From positions 1 to 38,498 of the forward strand of contig NZ_JABFTV010000018.1 in the NCBI RefSeq assembly GCF_021404405.1: DNA of 38,498 bases. Direction: 5' to 3'. Source of the stretch: Billgrantia aerodenitrificans. GTDB lineage: Bacteria; Pseudomonadota; Gammaproteobacteria; Pseudomonadales; Halomonadaceae. The position numbers and the translations under genes were made by a program. Shown here piece after piece: positions 1-7,885 of this stretch. Every line of letters starts with the position of its first letter. Position 1 is the stretch's first letter. Below the pieces are notes generated by a model. That model did not search any database. It was given only the letters and a program-made list of their open reading frames with translations, and was not told the origin of the DNA.

Positions 1-80
1 GCACTTCCAGAAGCTGGAACTGGTCGTCAGCAACGTCAAGTTTCAGGACGGAGAGCAAGTAGCCGATCAATCAGACAGGA

Positions 81-1364
81 ATGCGGCCTGACCGTCATCC
101 ACCAGATTTGACGATAACTCTGTCTGAGCTGGCCATCGTTTCTTCTCGTCCATTGCGCCTCAAAGCCAAAGCTGCAAAAGGTTATCTTGGCGCCAAGGCC
201 GCCCTTGCCCTCTCGGCGGACCCGGGTCGGTTTCTCTCAACAGTGCAAATCGGGATCACCTTGGTCGGCGTTCTCTCCGGTGCGTTCTCCGGTGCAACGC
301 TGGGTGTCCGGCTCGCCGACCTACTGCCAAGCCTTGGAGTGCCTGTTCAATACGCCAACCCATTGGGTGTTGGTATCGTTGTGCTGGTGATTACGTATCT
401 CTCACTGATCATTGGTGAACTCGTTCCCAAGCAGATTGCGCTCACCAATCCAGAGGTCGTTGCTTGCCGTGTGGCACCGGCGATGCATCTGCTTTCACGC
501 GCCACCTTGCCTCTCGTCTGGCTCTTGGATCACTCAGGCAAACTCGTTCTCATGCTGTTAGGGCACTCAGGTAAGCGGGGCGCCAGCGTCAGCGACGAAG
601 AGATCCGCATGCTCATCGCTGAGGCGGAGGGAGCAGGCACCATAGAGAAGGCAGAAACGAAAATGATTACCGGCGTCATGCGCATTGCCGACCGTTGTGC
701 ACGCGGTGTCATGACCCCTCGACACGAGGTCGAAGTGGCAAGGGCAGAAGAAAGTCTCTCAGAGATACTTGCCCGGCTGCGCAATTCTGGCCGATCTCGC
801 CTGCCGCTACGTGATGGTGCACAGGACGACATTGTAGGCATCCTGCTGAGTCGCGATTTGTTGCACGCATCGCAAGAAGGATTCGACCCGCGTTCACTCG
901 CACGTCCAGCAGCGGTGGTTAATGATGCACTCCCAGCAATCCAAGTAATTGAGCAACTCAAGACAGCACCTGCACAAATGCTGCTCGTCTACGACGAGTA
1001 CGGCCATTTCGAGGGCGTTATCACGCCTATGGACATTCTCGATGCCATTACGGGTGGCTTCGATGAGATGGAGCTGGATGAACCCAAGCTGGTCGAGCGA
1101 GCAGACGGCTCCCTGCTGGTTGCCGGCTGGATGCCTGTCGATGAGTTTGCCGACCACATCGGCATAACGCTAGAAGACGATCACGACTATGAGACTGTAG
1201 CTGGCCTCGTTCTGCAACGGGGTGCGGTAATGCCGAAGGTGGGCGAGCACGTCTCTGTCGACGACTGGCGAATCGAGGTCATCGACATGGATGGGCGAAG
1301 AATCGATAAGTTGCTCGTTCAGAAAATCCCCACCATGGGCGAAACGCCTTCGTCTCCCTCTTGA
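81..1364 (+). CDS. CNNM/CorC (HlyC/CorC) family membrane protein, 5'-truncated
   Basis: This resembles the CNNM (DUF21)-CBS-CBS-CorC_HlyC family of inner-membrane proteins linked to divalent cation efflux. What is visible: the SELAIVSSR motif that normally follows membrane helix 1 (residues about 15-23), membrane helices around 50-75, 95-115 and 135-160, a CBS pair at about 200-325, and a C-terminal CorC domain ending near residue 415. Full-length relatives have a hydrophobic helix ending in NGxFAMSEL before that motif. Here only 14 hydrophilic residues precede it, and neither other forward frame restores a helix. The start at 81 is only the first in-frame ATG; the AGGA before it is too close to be a normal ribosome site. 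The gene may therefore be a 5'-deleted remnant, although the other 413 residues are intact. It converges on the DUF533 gene. Confidence 0.8.
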   Translation: MRPDRHPPDLTITLSELAIVSSRPLRLKAKAAKGYLGAKAALALSADPGRFLSTVQIGITLVGVLSGAFSGATLGVRLADLLPSLGVPVQYANPLGVGIVVLVITYLSLIIGELVPKQIALTNPEVVACRVAPAMHLLSRATLPLVWLLDHSGKLVLMLLGHSGKRGASVSDEEIRMLIAEAEGAGTIEKAETKMITGVMRIADRCARGVMTPRHEVEVARAEESLSEILARLRNSGRSRLPLRDGAQDDIVGILLSRDLLHASQEGFDPRSLARPAAVVNDALPAIQVIEQLKTAPAQMLLVYDEYGHFEGVITPMDILDAITGGFDEMELDEPKLVERADGSLLVAGWMPVDEFADHIGITLEDDHDYETVAGLVLQRGAVMPKVGEHVSVDDWRIEVIDMDGRRIDKLLVQKIPTMGETPSSPS

Positions 1365-1395
1365 GCTGGCGAAGTACGAAGACGTCCCAGTTACC

Positions 1396-2139
1396 CTATC
1401 CCGCCTGCTTGGCCTGACGCTCCAGCTCAGCGGTCAACTCAGGCTGGAGCTTCAGCGCAGTGGCCAGTTGATCGAGCCAGGCGCGTTCCATGGGGTTCTG
1501 TTCGTCGACCACCGCTACGCTGATGAGATACATCTCGCGCGCGGCTTGGGGCGAGTCGGCCTGGCGCGCCAGCGCCTCGGCATCCAGCGGGGCAGTGAGC
1601 TGGCGCTCGACCCAGCGATGGAGCTCGTCGTCGGCACCTAGCGCATCGATCTGCTGGGCCAGGAGTTCGCGCTCCTGGGCGTCGATATGGCCGTCGGCGC
1701 GCGCGGCCATGATCATGGCCTGAAGCAGCTCGAGGCTGCGACGCTCCTGGTACTCGCCTTCAAGCGCTTCGACTGGCTTGCCCTCGGCACTGCTGCCAGC
1801 CGACTGGCCAGCCGCTCCCTTGGCCCCTTGCGAGTTCTGCCAGGCTTTCCAAGCCAGCATCCCCACCGCGGCAACGGCGCCGTATTTCAGTGCCTTGCCG
1901 CCGAGCTTGCGCCCACGTTTGGAGCCGACCAGCAGCCCCAGAGCTCCGCCACCCAGCAGGCTCTTCATATCCAGATTCAGGCCGCTGTCAGCGGCGGAAC
2001 CCTGGCCCGATGAACCGCCTCCCAACTGACGAGACAGACCTTCGAGCATACCTTTGACATCCACACCACCACTGCTTTTGTTACCGCTCTGGCCACCGGC
2101 TTGCTGCATGAGTTGCTGCAAGATCTTACTGGCGTTCAT
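1396..2139 (-). CDS. DUF533 / TerB-like inner membrane protein (YebE-like)
   Basis: A 247-residue protein of the DUF533 family, of which E. coli YebE (219 aa) is the known member; function unknown. The N-terminal third is Gly/Ser/Gln-rich and low in complexity. Residues about 62-104 hold two Gly/Ala-rich hydrophobic stretches split by a basic patch (SKRGRKLGGK), consistent with a membrane hairpin. Residues about 130-245 form an all-helical TerB-like domain with the acidic ARADGHIDAQE segment typical of that fold. The ATG at 2139 has AGGGA seven bases upstream. A strong hairpin separates it from the isomerase gene upstream, so it may be transcribed apart from that gene. Confidence 0.85.
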   Translation of the reverse strand: MNASKILQQLMQQAGGQSGNKSSGGVDVKGMLEGLSRQLGGGSSGQGSAADSGLNLDMKSLLGGGALGLLVGSKRGRKLGGKALKYGAVAAVGMLAWKAWQNSQGAKGAAGQSAGSSAEGKPVEALEGEYQERRSLELLQAMIMAARADGHIDAQERELLAQQIDALGADDELHRWVERQLTAPLDAEALARQADSPQAAREMYLISVAVVDEQNPMERAWLDQLATALKLQPELTAELERQAKQAG

Positions 2140-2156
2140 GGCTTAATCCCTAAGGG

Positions 2157-2189
2157 GATCCACACTGCCGCGCTACGGCAGTGTGGATC
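2157..2189 (-). terminator. 14-bp perfect hairpin between isomerase and DUF533 genes
   Basis: Arms 2157-2170 and 2176-2189 (GATCCACACTGCCG and its exact complement) flank a 5-base loop, CGCTA. It lies 16 bases past the isomerase stop and just before the DUF533 ribosome site. No U-run follows on the minus strand, so it is either a weak or factor-assisted terminator, or an mRNA-stabilising stem. Confidence 0.5.
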
Positions 2190-2204
2190 GATTGGACAGT
2201 GGGT

Positions 2205-2810
2205 TCACTCTTCGTCATCCATACGCGCTTCGTACCAGTCGAGCGCCTGTTCCATGCGGTCGTAGCCCCAGAAGGGCTCGTCGCCGGCCATGAAGAACGG
2301 TGCGCCGAATACGCCCAGTTCCTGAGCCCGCTCGGTGGCCTTGCGCAGCGATTCCTTGACCTCGGGCCGCTGGCTCTGCTTCAGCAGCACCTCGGCGTCG
2401 AGATTGACCTCGGCCAGGCTGTTGGCGATGACCGCGGGATCGGCAATGTCCTGGTCGTGGTCGAAGTTGGCGCGGTACACGCTGCGTACGAAGGCCGGCA
2501 CCCAAGGCTCCTGGGCGTGCCAGTTGACGATGCGTGCCGGTAGCAGGCCGCTGCGCGGAAACTGCGAGGGTTGGTGGAAGCGGATGCCATCGCGCTCGCA
2601 CAGGCGTTCGATGTCACGCCACATGTAGCGGCCCTTGGCTGGGAACAGCTTGAAGGGAGTGTCGCTCCAGCCCTGGGCCTGGAAGATCGGCCCCAGCAGG
2701 AACGGCTGCCAGTGCACCTCGATGTCGCGCTCGGCCGCCAGATGCTCGAGCTTCATCGCAGCCGGATAGGAGTAGGTGCTGGCAAATTCGAACCAGAAGG
2801 TGAACGTCAT
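2205..2810 (-). CDS. DsbA-family / 2-hydroxychromene-2-carboxylate isomerase-like protein
   Basis: A 201-residue protein of the thioredoxin-fold DsbA/HCCA isomerase (GST kappa-like) family. Features seen are the N-terminal FWFEFASTYSYPA segment, where HCCA isomerases carry a Ser in place of the DsbA catalytic Cys, the helical insert with KGRYMWRDIERLC, and the C-terminal GVFGAPFFMAGDEPFWGYDR with the cis-Pro loop. HCCA isomerases use glutathione in naphthalene breakdown. No other catabolic genes are nearby, so a general glutathione-dependent isomerase or oxidoreductase is as likely. The ATG at 2810 has GAGGAG five bases upstream. It is divergent from the Lon-like gene across 170 bp. Confidence 0.88.
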   Translation of the reverse strand: MTFTFWFEFASTYSYPAAMKLEHLAAERDIEVHWQPFLLGPIFQAQGWSDTPFKLFPAKGRYMWRDIERLCERDGIRFHQPSQFPRSGLLPARIVNWHAQEPWVPAFVRSVYRANFDHDQDIADPAVIANSLAEVNLDAEVLLKQSQRPEVKESLRKATERAQELGVFGAPFFMAGDEPFWGYDRMEQALDWYEARMDDEE

Positions 2811-2980
2811 GGCGGCTCCTCATGTTTCGTTACAGCCTCGGCTGACTGGCGCCTGAGTGCAAGCTCCTTTCGTTGGCCCTTCTTCGCTCGCCCCGCATCG
2901 CTCAGCCAGTACTTGACCCGCATCATGCACTTTTCGTTCAGCTTCTCCATACTGAAGTGTATTAGGAAAGGAGAAATCCT

Positions 2981-5461
2981 GTGCTCAAGCCCCTGAACGT
3001 CACCCAGGTATACCGCGCCTGCCCCGAGGATGCCTTCGATTTCGAGGTGACCAGCGAGCTGGAGTCGCTGGACATGCTGAGCGGCCACGCCCGGGCCCGC
3101 GACGCGCTGGACTTCGGCACCTCCATGCGCAGCGAAGGGTTCAACCTCTATGTGCTGGGCCACCCAGGCCACGGCAAGCATCAGTTGGTGGGGCGTTTTC
3201 TTGCCGAACGCTCTCACGATGAGCCTATGCCTCCGGACGTCGCCTACCGCTACAATTTCGAGGAGCCTTCCCAGCCGCTGCATCTACTGTTGCCTACCGG
3301 CATGGGCCGCGTACTACGCGCCGACATCGAGCAATTGGTCGAGGAGCTGCGCACCGCCATTCCTGCGGTGTTCGAGGGCGACGAGTACCAGAACCGCCTG
3401 CACGAGCTGAAACAGGCCATGGGCGAGCGCCAGCGAGATGCGGTGGAGGGCGTGCGCCGCGAGGCCCGCGAGCACGATATCCTGCTGCTCTCCACGCCCA
3501 ACGGCTTCACCTTCGCGCCGGCCGCCACCAACGACAAGATGATGTCGCCGGAAGAGTTCGAGCAGCTCCCACGCGACGAGCGAGAGCGCATCGAAGGCAC
3601 GGTTCAGGTGCTGCAGAAGAAGCTTTCCCAGGCTATCCGCCAGATGCCGCGCCTGGCCAAGCAGCTGCGCGAACAGATCACGGCGCTCAACCAGGAGATG
3701 CTGCAAACCGCCATCGACGCCCCACTGGCCGAACTGGAAGAGCGCTATGCCGACCACGACGGCATTCTTAACCACCTTACGGCGCTGCGCGATGCGATGG
3801 TGCTGCACGTGGATGCGTTCGTTGCCGAAGAGCCGGACATTCCGCCGGAGGCGATCTTCAGCCGCTTCCACATCAACCTGATCGTCGACAACACCAACTG
3901 CGATGGCGCTCCCGTGGTGTATCTCGACCTGCCTACGCATCAGCACCTGGTGGGACGCATCGAGCATCACGTACACAACGGCACACTGGTCACGGATTAT
4001 TCGCTGATTCGTGCCGGTGGCCTGCATCGGGCCAACGGCGGCTATCTGGTGGTCGACGTACGCGCGCTACTGATGCACGCCGGCGCCTGGGAAACCCTGA
4101 AGCGCGTGCTGCGCGCCGGGGAGATCCGCACCGAGTCGCTGGAGCAGGCCTACGGTCTGATCAGCACCACGACGCTCGAGCCCGAACCGGTACCGCTCGA
4201 CCTCAAGGTGGTGCTGCTCGGCGAGCGCCTGTTCTATTACCTGCTGTGCGAGAACGACCCCGACTTCCTGGAGCTGTTCAAGGTGCAGGCGGACCTGGAA
4301 GACGAGCTGGATCGTAACCATGGCAACCAGCCGCTCTATGCCCGCATGGTGGCCACCCTGGCGCGGGAGTCTGCCCTTCGCCCTCTGGATCGCAGCGGTG
4401 TGGCGGCGGTGATCGAACGTGCCAGCCGCCTGGCCGACGACCAGACCAAGCTGACCGCCCGCCATCGTGCCCTGAGCGATCTGCTGGAGGAAGCCGACCA
4501 CTGGGCAGAGCGTGACGGCGCCCAGGTGATCTCCCGCGCCCATGTCGACAAGGCGGTGGAGCAGCAGCTGTGGCGGGCCAGCCGCATTCACGAGCGCAGC
4601 CACGAGGCGATTGCTCGCGGTACCGTGGCGATCCAGCTCGAGGGCTCGGTGATCGGCCAGGTAAACGGGCTTTCGGTGATGAGCCTGGGCGACTACGCCT
4701 TCGGCCAGCCTACGCGGATCACGGCCACGGCGCGCCCCGGCCCTGGCCACGTGGTGGATATCGAGCGCGAGGCACGCCTGGGCGGACGCATTCACTCCAA
4801 GGCGGTGATGATTCTGTCGCGCTGCCTGGCCAGCCGCTATGCGCCGGATGCGCCGCTGTCGCTATCGGCCAGCCTGGCCTTCGAGCAATCTTACGGCGGC
4901 ATCGAGGGCGACAGCGCCTCGGTGGCCGAGGCGTGCGTGCTGATCTCGGCCATCGCCCGGGTGGGGATCGAGCAGCGCTTTGCCGTCACCGGCTCCATCG
5001 ACCAGCACGGGCGGGTACAGGCCGTGGGTGGGGTCAACGAGAAGATCGAGGGCTTCTTCGATATCTGCCAGTCACGCGGCGGCGTGAAAGGCCACGGCGT
5101 GTTGCTGCCCGCCACCAACGTGGAGCAATTGATGCTCAAGCAAGCGGTGCGCGATGCCGTCGCTTCCGGTGACTTCCATATCTACGCCATCGAAACGCTG
5201 GACGAGGCGCTGGAACTGCTCACCGGCATGCCCCCTGGCGAACGTGACGACGAAGGCCACTATCCTGCCGAGAGCCTGAATGGCAAGGTGGTCGAACGGC
5301 TCGAGGCCTTCCATCGAGCGGTGAAGAAACGCGCTGCCAGTGACGAGAATTCCGCTCACGAAAATGCCACTGACAAGAGCAAGAATGGTAGCAAGATCGA
5401 GGATGTGAACGGAGACAAGGAAGGCGATCCAGAGAGTGAGGAGCCCGACGATGGCCACTGA
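2981..5461 (+). CDS. LonB-type ATP-dependent protease (Lon protease family, AAA_32)
   Basis: An 826-residue ATP-dependent serine protease of the single-chain LonB-like type found in gammaproteobacteria beside classical Lon. Visible: Walker A GHPGHGK at residues 60-66, a long coiled helical insert (about 130-270) inside the AAA region, a domain with IVDNTN and GGYLVVDVRALL (about 300-380), and a C-terminal protease domain. The catalytic dyad is Ser645 in EGDSAS and Lys688 in NEKIEG, 43 residues apart as in E. coli Lon (Ser679/Lys722). The classical N-terminal substrate domain is absent. A highly charged tail (about 780-826, rich in E, D, K, N) follows. Start is GTG, with AAGGAG seven bases upstream. 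Its end overlaps the next gene by 11 bp, so the two are co-translated. Substrates are unknown. Confidence 0.93.
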   Translation: MLKPLNVTQVYRACPEDAFDFEVTSELESLDMLSGHARARDALDFGTSMRSEGFNLYVLGHPGHGKHQLVGRFLAERSHDEPMPPDVAYRYNFEEPSQPLHLLLPTGMGRVLRADIEQLVEELRTAIPAVFEGDEYQNRLHELKQAMGERQRDAVEGVRREAREHDILLLSTPNGFTFAPAATNDKMMSPEEFEQLPRDERERIEGTVQVLQKKLSQAIRQMPRLAKQLREQITALNQEMLQTAIDAPLAELEERYADHDGILNHLTALRDAMVLHVDAFVAEEPDIPPEAIFSRFHINLIVDNTNCDGAPVVYLDLPTHQHLVGRIEHHVHNGTLVTDYSLIRAGGLHRANGGYLVVDVRALLMHAGAWETLKRVLRAGEIRTESLEQAYGLISTTTLEPEPVPLDLKVVLLGERLFYYLLCENDPDFLELFKVQADLEDELDRNHGNQPLYARMVATLARESALRPLDRSGVAAVIERASRLADDQTKLTARHRALSDLLEEADHWAERDGAQVISRAHVDKAVEQQLWRASRIHERSHEAIARGTVAIQLEGSVIGQVNGLSVMSLGDYAFGQPTRITATARPGPGHVVDIEREARLGGRIHSKAVMILSRCLASRYAPDAPLSLSASLAFEQSYGGIEGDSASVAEACVLISAIARVGIEQRFAVTGSIDQHGRVQAVGGVNEKIEGFFDICQSRGGVKGHGVLLPATNVEQLMLKQAVRDAVASGDFHIYAIETLDEALELLTGMPPGERDDEGHYPAESLNGKVVERLEAFHRAVKKRAASDENSAHENATDKSKNGSKIEDVNGDKEGDPESEEPDDGH

Positions 5462-6239
5462 GGATGCGCTTCCCCATGGAAGGCAGGTAAGCGAAAACGG
5501 CACGGCCCTGGAAGCGGCCAGGGTTCTCGCCCTGCTCGATGCTTCCCGCCACAGCCTGGCGGCGCTTACCGCCGCGGTGGACCTGGCCAGCCTGCGACAC
5601 GCCGAACTGGTCGCGCTCTATGTGGAGGACATGGATCTGCTGAGCTGTGCGGCCTTTCCCTTTTCCTGCGAGATCGGCGCCCAGTCGGGCTTGTCGCGCC
5701 CGCTCACCCACGACTCGCTGGAAACCAGCATTGCTCGCCAGCTGCAGCGGGTGCATCAAGCACTTGCCGGTGCCGTAGCCGGAAGAAGCCTGCGTCATCG
5801 TCTTGAGATCACCCGTGGGCAGGTGGCCTCGGCCGCGCTGACCATGGCCGCACCGGAGGACGTGCTGGTGCTGGGCAAGGCCGGCACGACGGAGCGCTGG
5901 GGTACCCGGCTGGGTTCCACCAGTCGCCGCTTGATTCTGGAAGCGCCATGCACGGTGCTGCTGTGGGATGAACGCCACCCCTTCAAGCGCGGGCCGCTGC
6001 GCTGGCTGAAACCTGTAGCCGGAGAAAGCGAAGCGCCACCGGCCATGGCGGAGTGGCTGGCGGCACTGTTCGAGGGTGGCGCCCCGCTGCCCGTTAGCCA
6101 CGCCCACGAGCTGGAGCGAGCGCTGGCACGTGCCGATGCCGGCGGTCTGCTGCTTCACCGCAGCGAACTGGAGAGCCTGCTGAACGAGGACCCGGAGGTG
6201 ATTGCGAGGGTGCCGCTGCCGCTACTTATCGTGCCCTAG
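5451..6239 (+). CDS. Universal stress protein family protein
   Basis: A 262-residue protein. Residues about 20-165 form one UspA domain: a VLALLDASRHS first strand, LVALYVEDMDLL second strand, and the ATP-binding signature G-x2-G-x9-G-S (GKAG, nine residues, GS) before the final strand CTVLLWDE. The remaining 100 residues look like a decayed second Usp half, with no nucleotide motif. The ATG at 5451 is preferred over an upstream GTG at 5436 because GAGGAG lies eight bases before it. It overlaps the end of the LonB gene by 11 bp, which suggests one stress-response operon with the protease. Function is inferred only from family and context. Confidence 0.82.
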   Translation: MATEDALPHGRQVSENGTALEAARVLALLDASRHSLAALTAAVDLASLRHAELVALYVEDMDLLSCAAFPFSCEIGAQSGLSRPLTHDSLETSIARQLQRVHQALAGAVAGRSLRHRLEITRGQVASAALTMAAPEDVLVLGKAGTTERWGTRLGSTSRRLILEAPCTVLLWDERHPFKRGPLRWLKPVAGESEAPPAMAEWLAALFEGGAPLPVSHAHELERALARADAGGLLLHRSELESLLNEDPEVIARVPLPLLIVP

Positions 6240-6267
6240 CAGCCTGTCAATTCCGTCAGGCTGCTAG
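6236..6267. terminator. Bidirectional hairpin between convergent genes
   Basis: An 11-bp perfect inverted repeat, CTAGCAGCCTG at 6236-6246 and its complement at 6257-6267, with a 10-base loop. It overlaps the stop of the stress-protein gene and ends at the stop of the VTT gene, so it can serve both. Neither side has a clean U-run. Confidence 0.55.
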
Positions 6268-6938
6268 ATCTCCTTGTTCTCTTCGACCCGCCTCCTCATC
6301 CAGGCACCGATGAGCAGTAGCAGAGCCAGAGCGATGAGCGGCAGAACGAGATCGAGGCTGATGAAGTCGTCTCCCCGGGAGACGGCCTGCAGGCCGCTGT
6401 GAATGGCGCTGGCGTACACCGCCCACTTGATGCCCAGCCCCAGGGCCGCGGCCATGACGAAGGTGGAAAGCGGCAAACGGCAGAGCCCTGCGGCGTAGTT
6501 GATCACCGAGTGAGGGAAACCGGGCAGCACTCGCAGCGCACACTGGGTAAGCAGGTCGCCGCGCTTGGTGAGCATTTCCATGATCTTGCGGGTCAGGCCT
6601 TCCGGGTTCCAGCGTTTGCCGACCCGAGCCGCCAGGTAGTACGCGCCCAGTGCGCCACTGACACTGCCGAGGATGAGCATCGGCGTGGCAATGTGGGGCG
6701 GGTAGAAAGGTGCAATGAGCCACAGGCCTATACTGCCGGGCAGGCCTACGGCCAGTGTGACGGCCATGGTCAGCATGACACCGATGACTACCAGAGGATG
6801 GTGCGAGGTCTGCTCGACCCAGTGCCGTACGGCGGTGAGATCCGGTGAGTGCCAGAACCAGACATAGGCAGCCATGGTGGCACTGGCCCCCACGGCAACC
6901 AAGCGCCAGCGGCGGCGGAGTGACGAGTCGTTCGGCAT
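6264..6938 (-). CDS. TVP38/TMEM64 family (VTT domain) membrane protein
   Basis: A 224-residue inner-membrane protein with a VTT (SNARE-associated, DedA-like) domain. Hydrophobic segments lie at about 12-30, 50-75, 85-105, 160-182 and 195-215. The family signature is present as RVLPGFPHSVINYAAG (about 137-152), and an amphipathic re-entrant GLPGSIGLW lies near residue 66. DedA and TVP38 proteins take part in lipid carrier recycling and membrane homeostasis; the substrate here cannot be told. The C-terminus is basic and cytoplasmic (RRRVEENKEI). The start at 6938 has GGAAG upstream. The family call is secure, the function is not. Confidence 0.87.
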   Translation of the reverse strand: MPNDSSLRRRWRLVAVGASATMAAYVWFWHSPDLTAVRHWVEQTSHHPLVVIGVMLTMAVTLAVGLPGSIGLWLIAPFYPPHIATPMLILGSVSGALGAYYLAARVGKRWNPEGLTRKIMEMLTKRGDLLTQCALRVLPGFPHSVINYAAGLCRLPLSTFVMAAALGLGIKWAVYASAIHSGLQAVSRGDDFISLDLVLPLIALALLLLIGAWMRRRVEENKEI

Positions 6939-7029
6939 CGGCTAGCTTCCATTCGGTTTGCGCCAATGGTGCCATGCTCACTTCAATAGGTCACTTCCAG
7001 CCGGCCGTCCTGGCAGTTATACGGCGGTT

Positions 7030-7215
7030 TTAAGCGTCGAGTTCGCCCTGCTTCTCGTGTGTCGCCAGCTCAGGTGCTACCGAACCCTCGGCCGGCTCCA
7101 AAGGTGGCTCCTGCAGCCGCTGCATGGTGGCAACCCGCAGGTCGATATAGCGCAGCAGCCCGAGTTGGGCGAACAGCACCGCCAGGCACCACATAAACCC
7201 CTTCATAACGCTCAC
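7030..7215 (-). CDS. Small predicted membrane protein (61 aa)
   Basis: An unrecognised short reading frame. It has one N-terminal hydrophobic segment (about residues 5-22, KGFMWCLAVLFAQLGLL) followed by a short charged, Pro- and Glu-rich tail. It starts at GTG 7215 with GAGGAAG upstream; an internal ATG four codons on is an alternative. It lies between two minus-strand genes with the spacing of a real gene, and no other frame here looks coding. Function unknown. Confidence 0.5.
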   Translation of the reverse strand: MSVMKGFMWCLAVLFAQLGLLRYIDLRVATMQRLQEPPLEPAEGSVAPELATHEKQGELDA

Positions 7216-7324
7216 GCTGGCTTCCTCGCTGAGGCCGACGGGGCCTCGTCAAGACGAGTGTAGTCCTACTCCGGAAAAAGAAAAAGATAGCCACCTAACA
7301 TTTATGCAAAAGGCCTGCGCGAGC

Positions 7325-7735
7325 CTACAGCCGCTCTTCAACCCGCTCGAGGATCTGCCGGCTGACCTTGCTGACGAGCGGTTTGGCGGCCTTGGTCACG
7401 GCCTTCTCGACCAGGCGATTGCGCAGTGTGTAGGTGAGCGTGAAGGAAACCTCGGTGCCCGCTTCCACCGGGTTGAGACGATAGCAGCCCTCGTTGTGCA
7501 CCCCTTCCACCGATTGCCATGCCAGTACCTCGGGGGGGCGGTTCTCGGTGATAGCCACGTCGAAGGTCCAATCCATGCCCACTGCGTGCACGTGCCAGCG
7601 GTAACGCTGGCCGCCGAGGGGCTCGATGCGTTTGATCAGATCGGAATAGTCGACGAAATCCTCGACCCGCTCGAGCAGGGCGAAGACCCGCTCCGGTGGC
7701 GCCGGGAGAATTGCACTGTGTTCGATGGTGGCCAT
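7325..7735 (-). CDS. SRPBCC family protein (polyketide cyclase / START-like)
   Basis: A 136-residue helix-grip protein. The N-terminus MATIEHSAILPAPPERVFALL followed by VEDFVDYSDLI matches the SRPBCC pattern of a first strand and helix, and the long C-terminal helix (about 105-134, rich in V, K and R) closes the hydrophobic cavity. The length is typical for the family. RatA-like coenzyme Q carriers share the fold, but the specific RatA features are not clear enough to claim. The ATG at 7735 has AGGGA upstream. It is divergent from rimO, separated by 150 bp. Confidence 0.82.
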   Translation of the reverse strand: MATIEHSAILPAPPERVFALLERVEDFVDYSDLIKRIEPLGGQRYRWHVHAVGMDWTFDVAITENRPPEVLAWQSVEGVHNEGCYRLNPVEAGTEVSFTLTYTLRNRLVEKAVTKAAKPLVSKVSRQILERVEERL

Positions 7736-7885
7736 GCGGTTCCCTATGCTGCACTTCGACGCTAAAATGCTTCACCTTCACATTGCAGGGTACTCCCCCC
7801 TGCCCTACAGCGGCTATCGCGAAGATGTCCTGGCAAAGATGTCATGCTAGTTGCGATAGTCCAGCTTTATCCAAGAGGTTTAGTA

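Noticed and set aside
2..91. Open frame from the window start ending in TGA at 89-91 (29 codons, HFQKLELVVSN...), possibly the end of an upstream gene
   Set aside because: Twenty-nine open codons are expected by chance often enough, and the peptide matches no family I know; it needs upstream sequence.
2811..2980. Heat-shock (sigma32) promoter for the LonB gene: CTTGACC near 2909 and CCATACT near 2947
   Set aside because: The spacing is over 20 bases, too long for sigma32, and the -10 half is poor.
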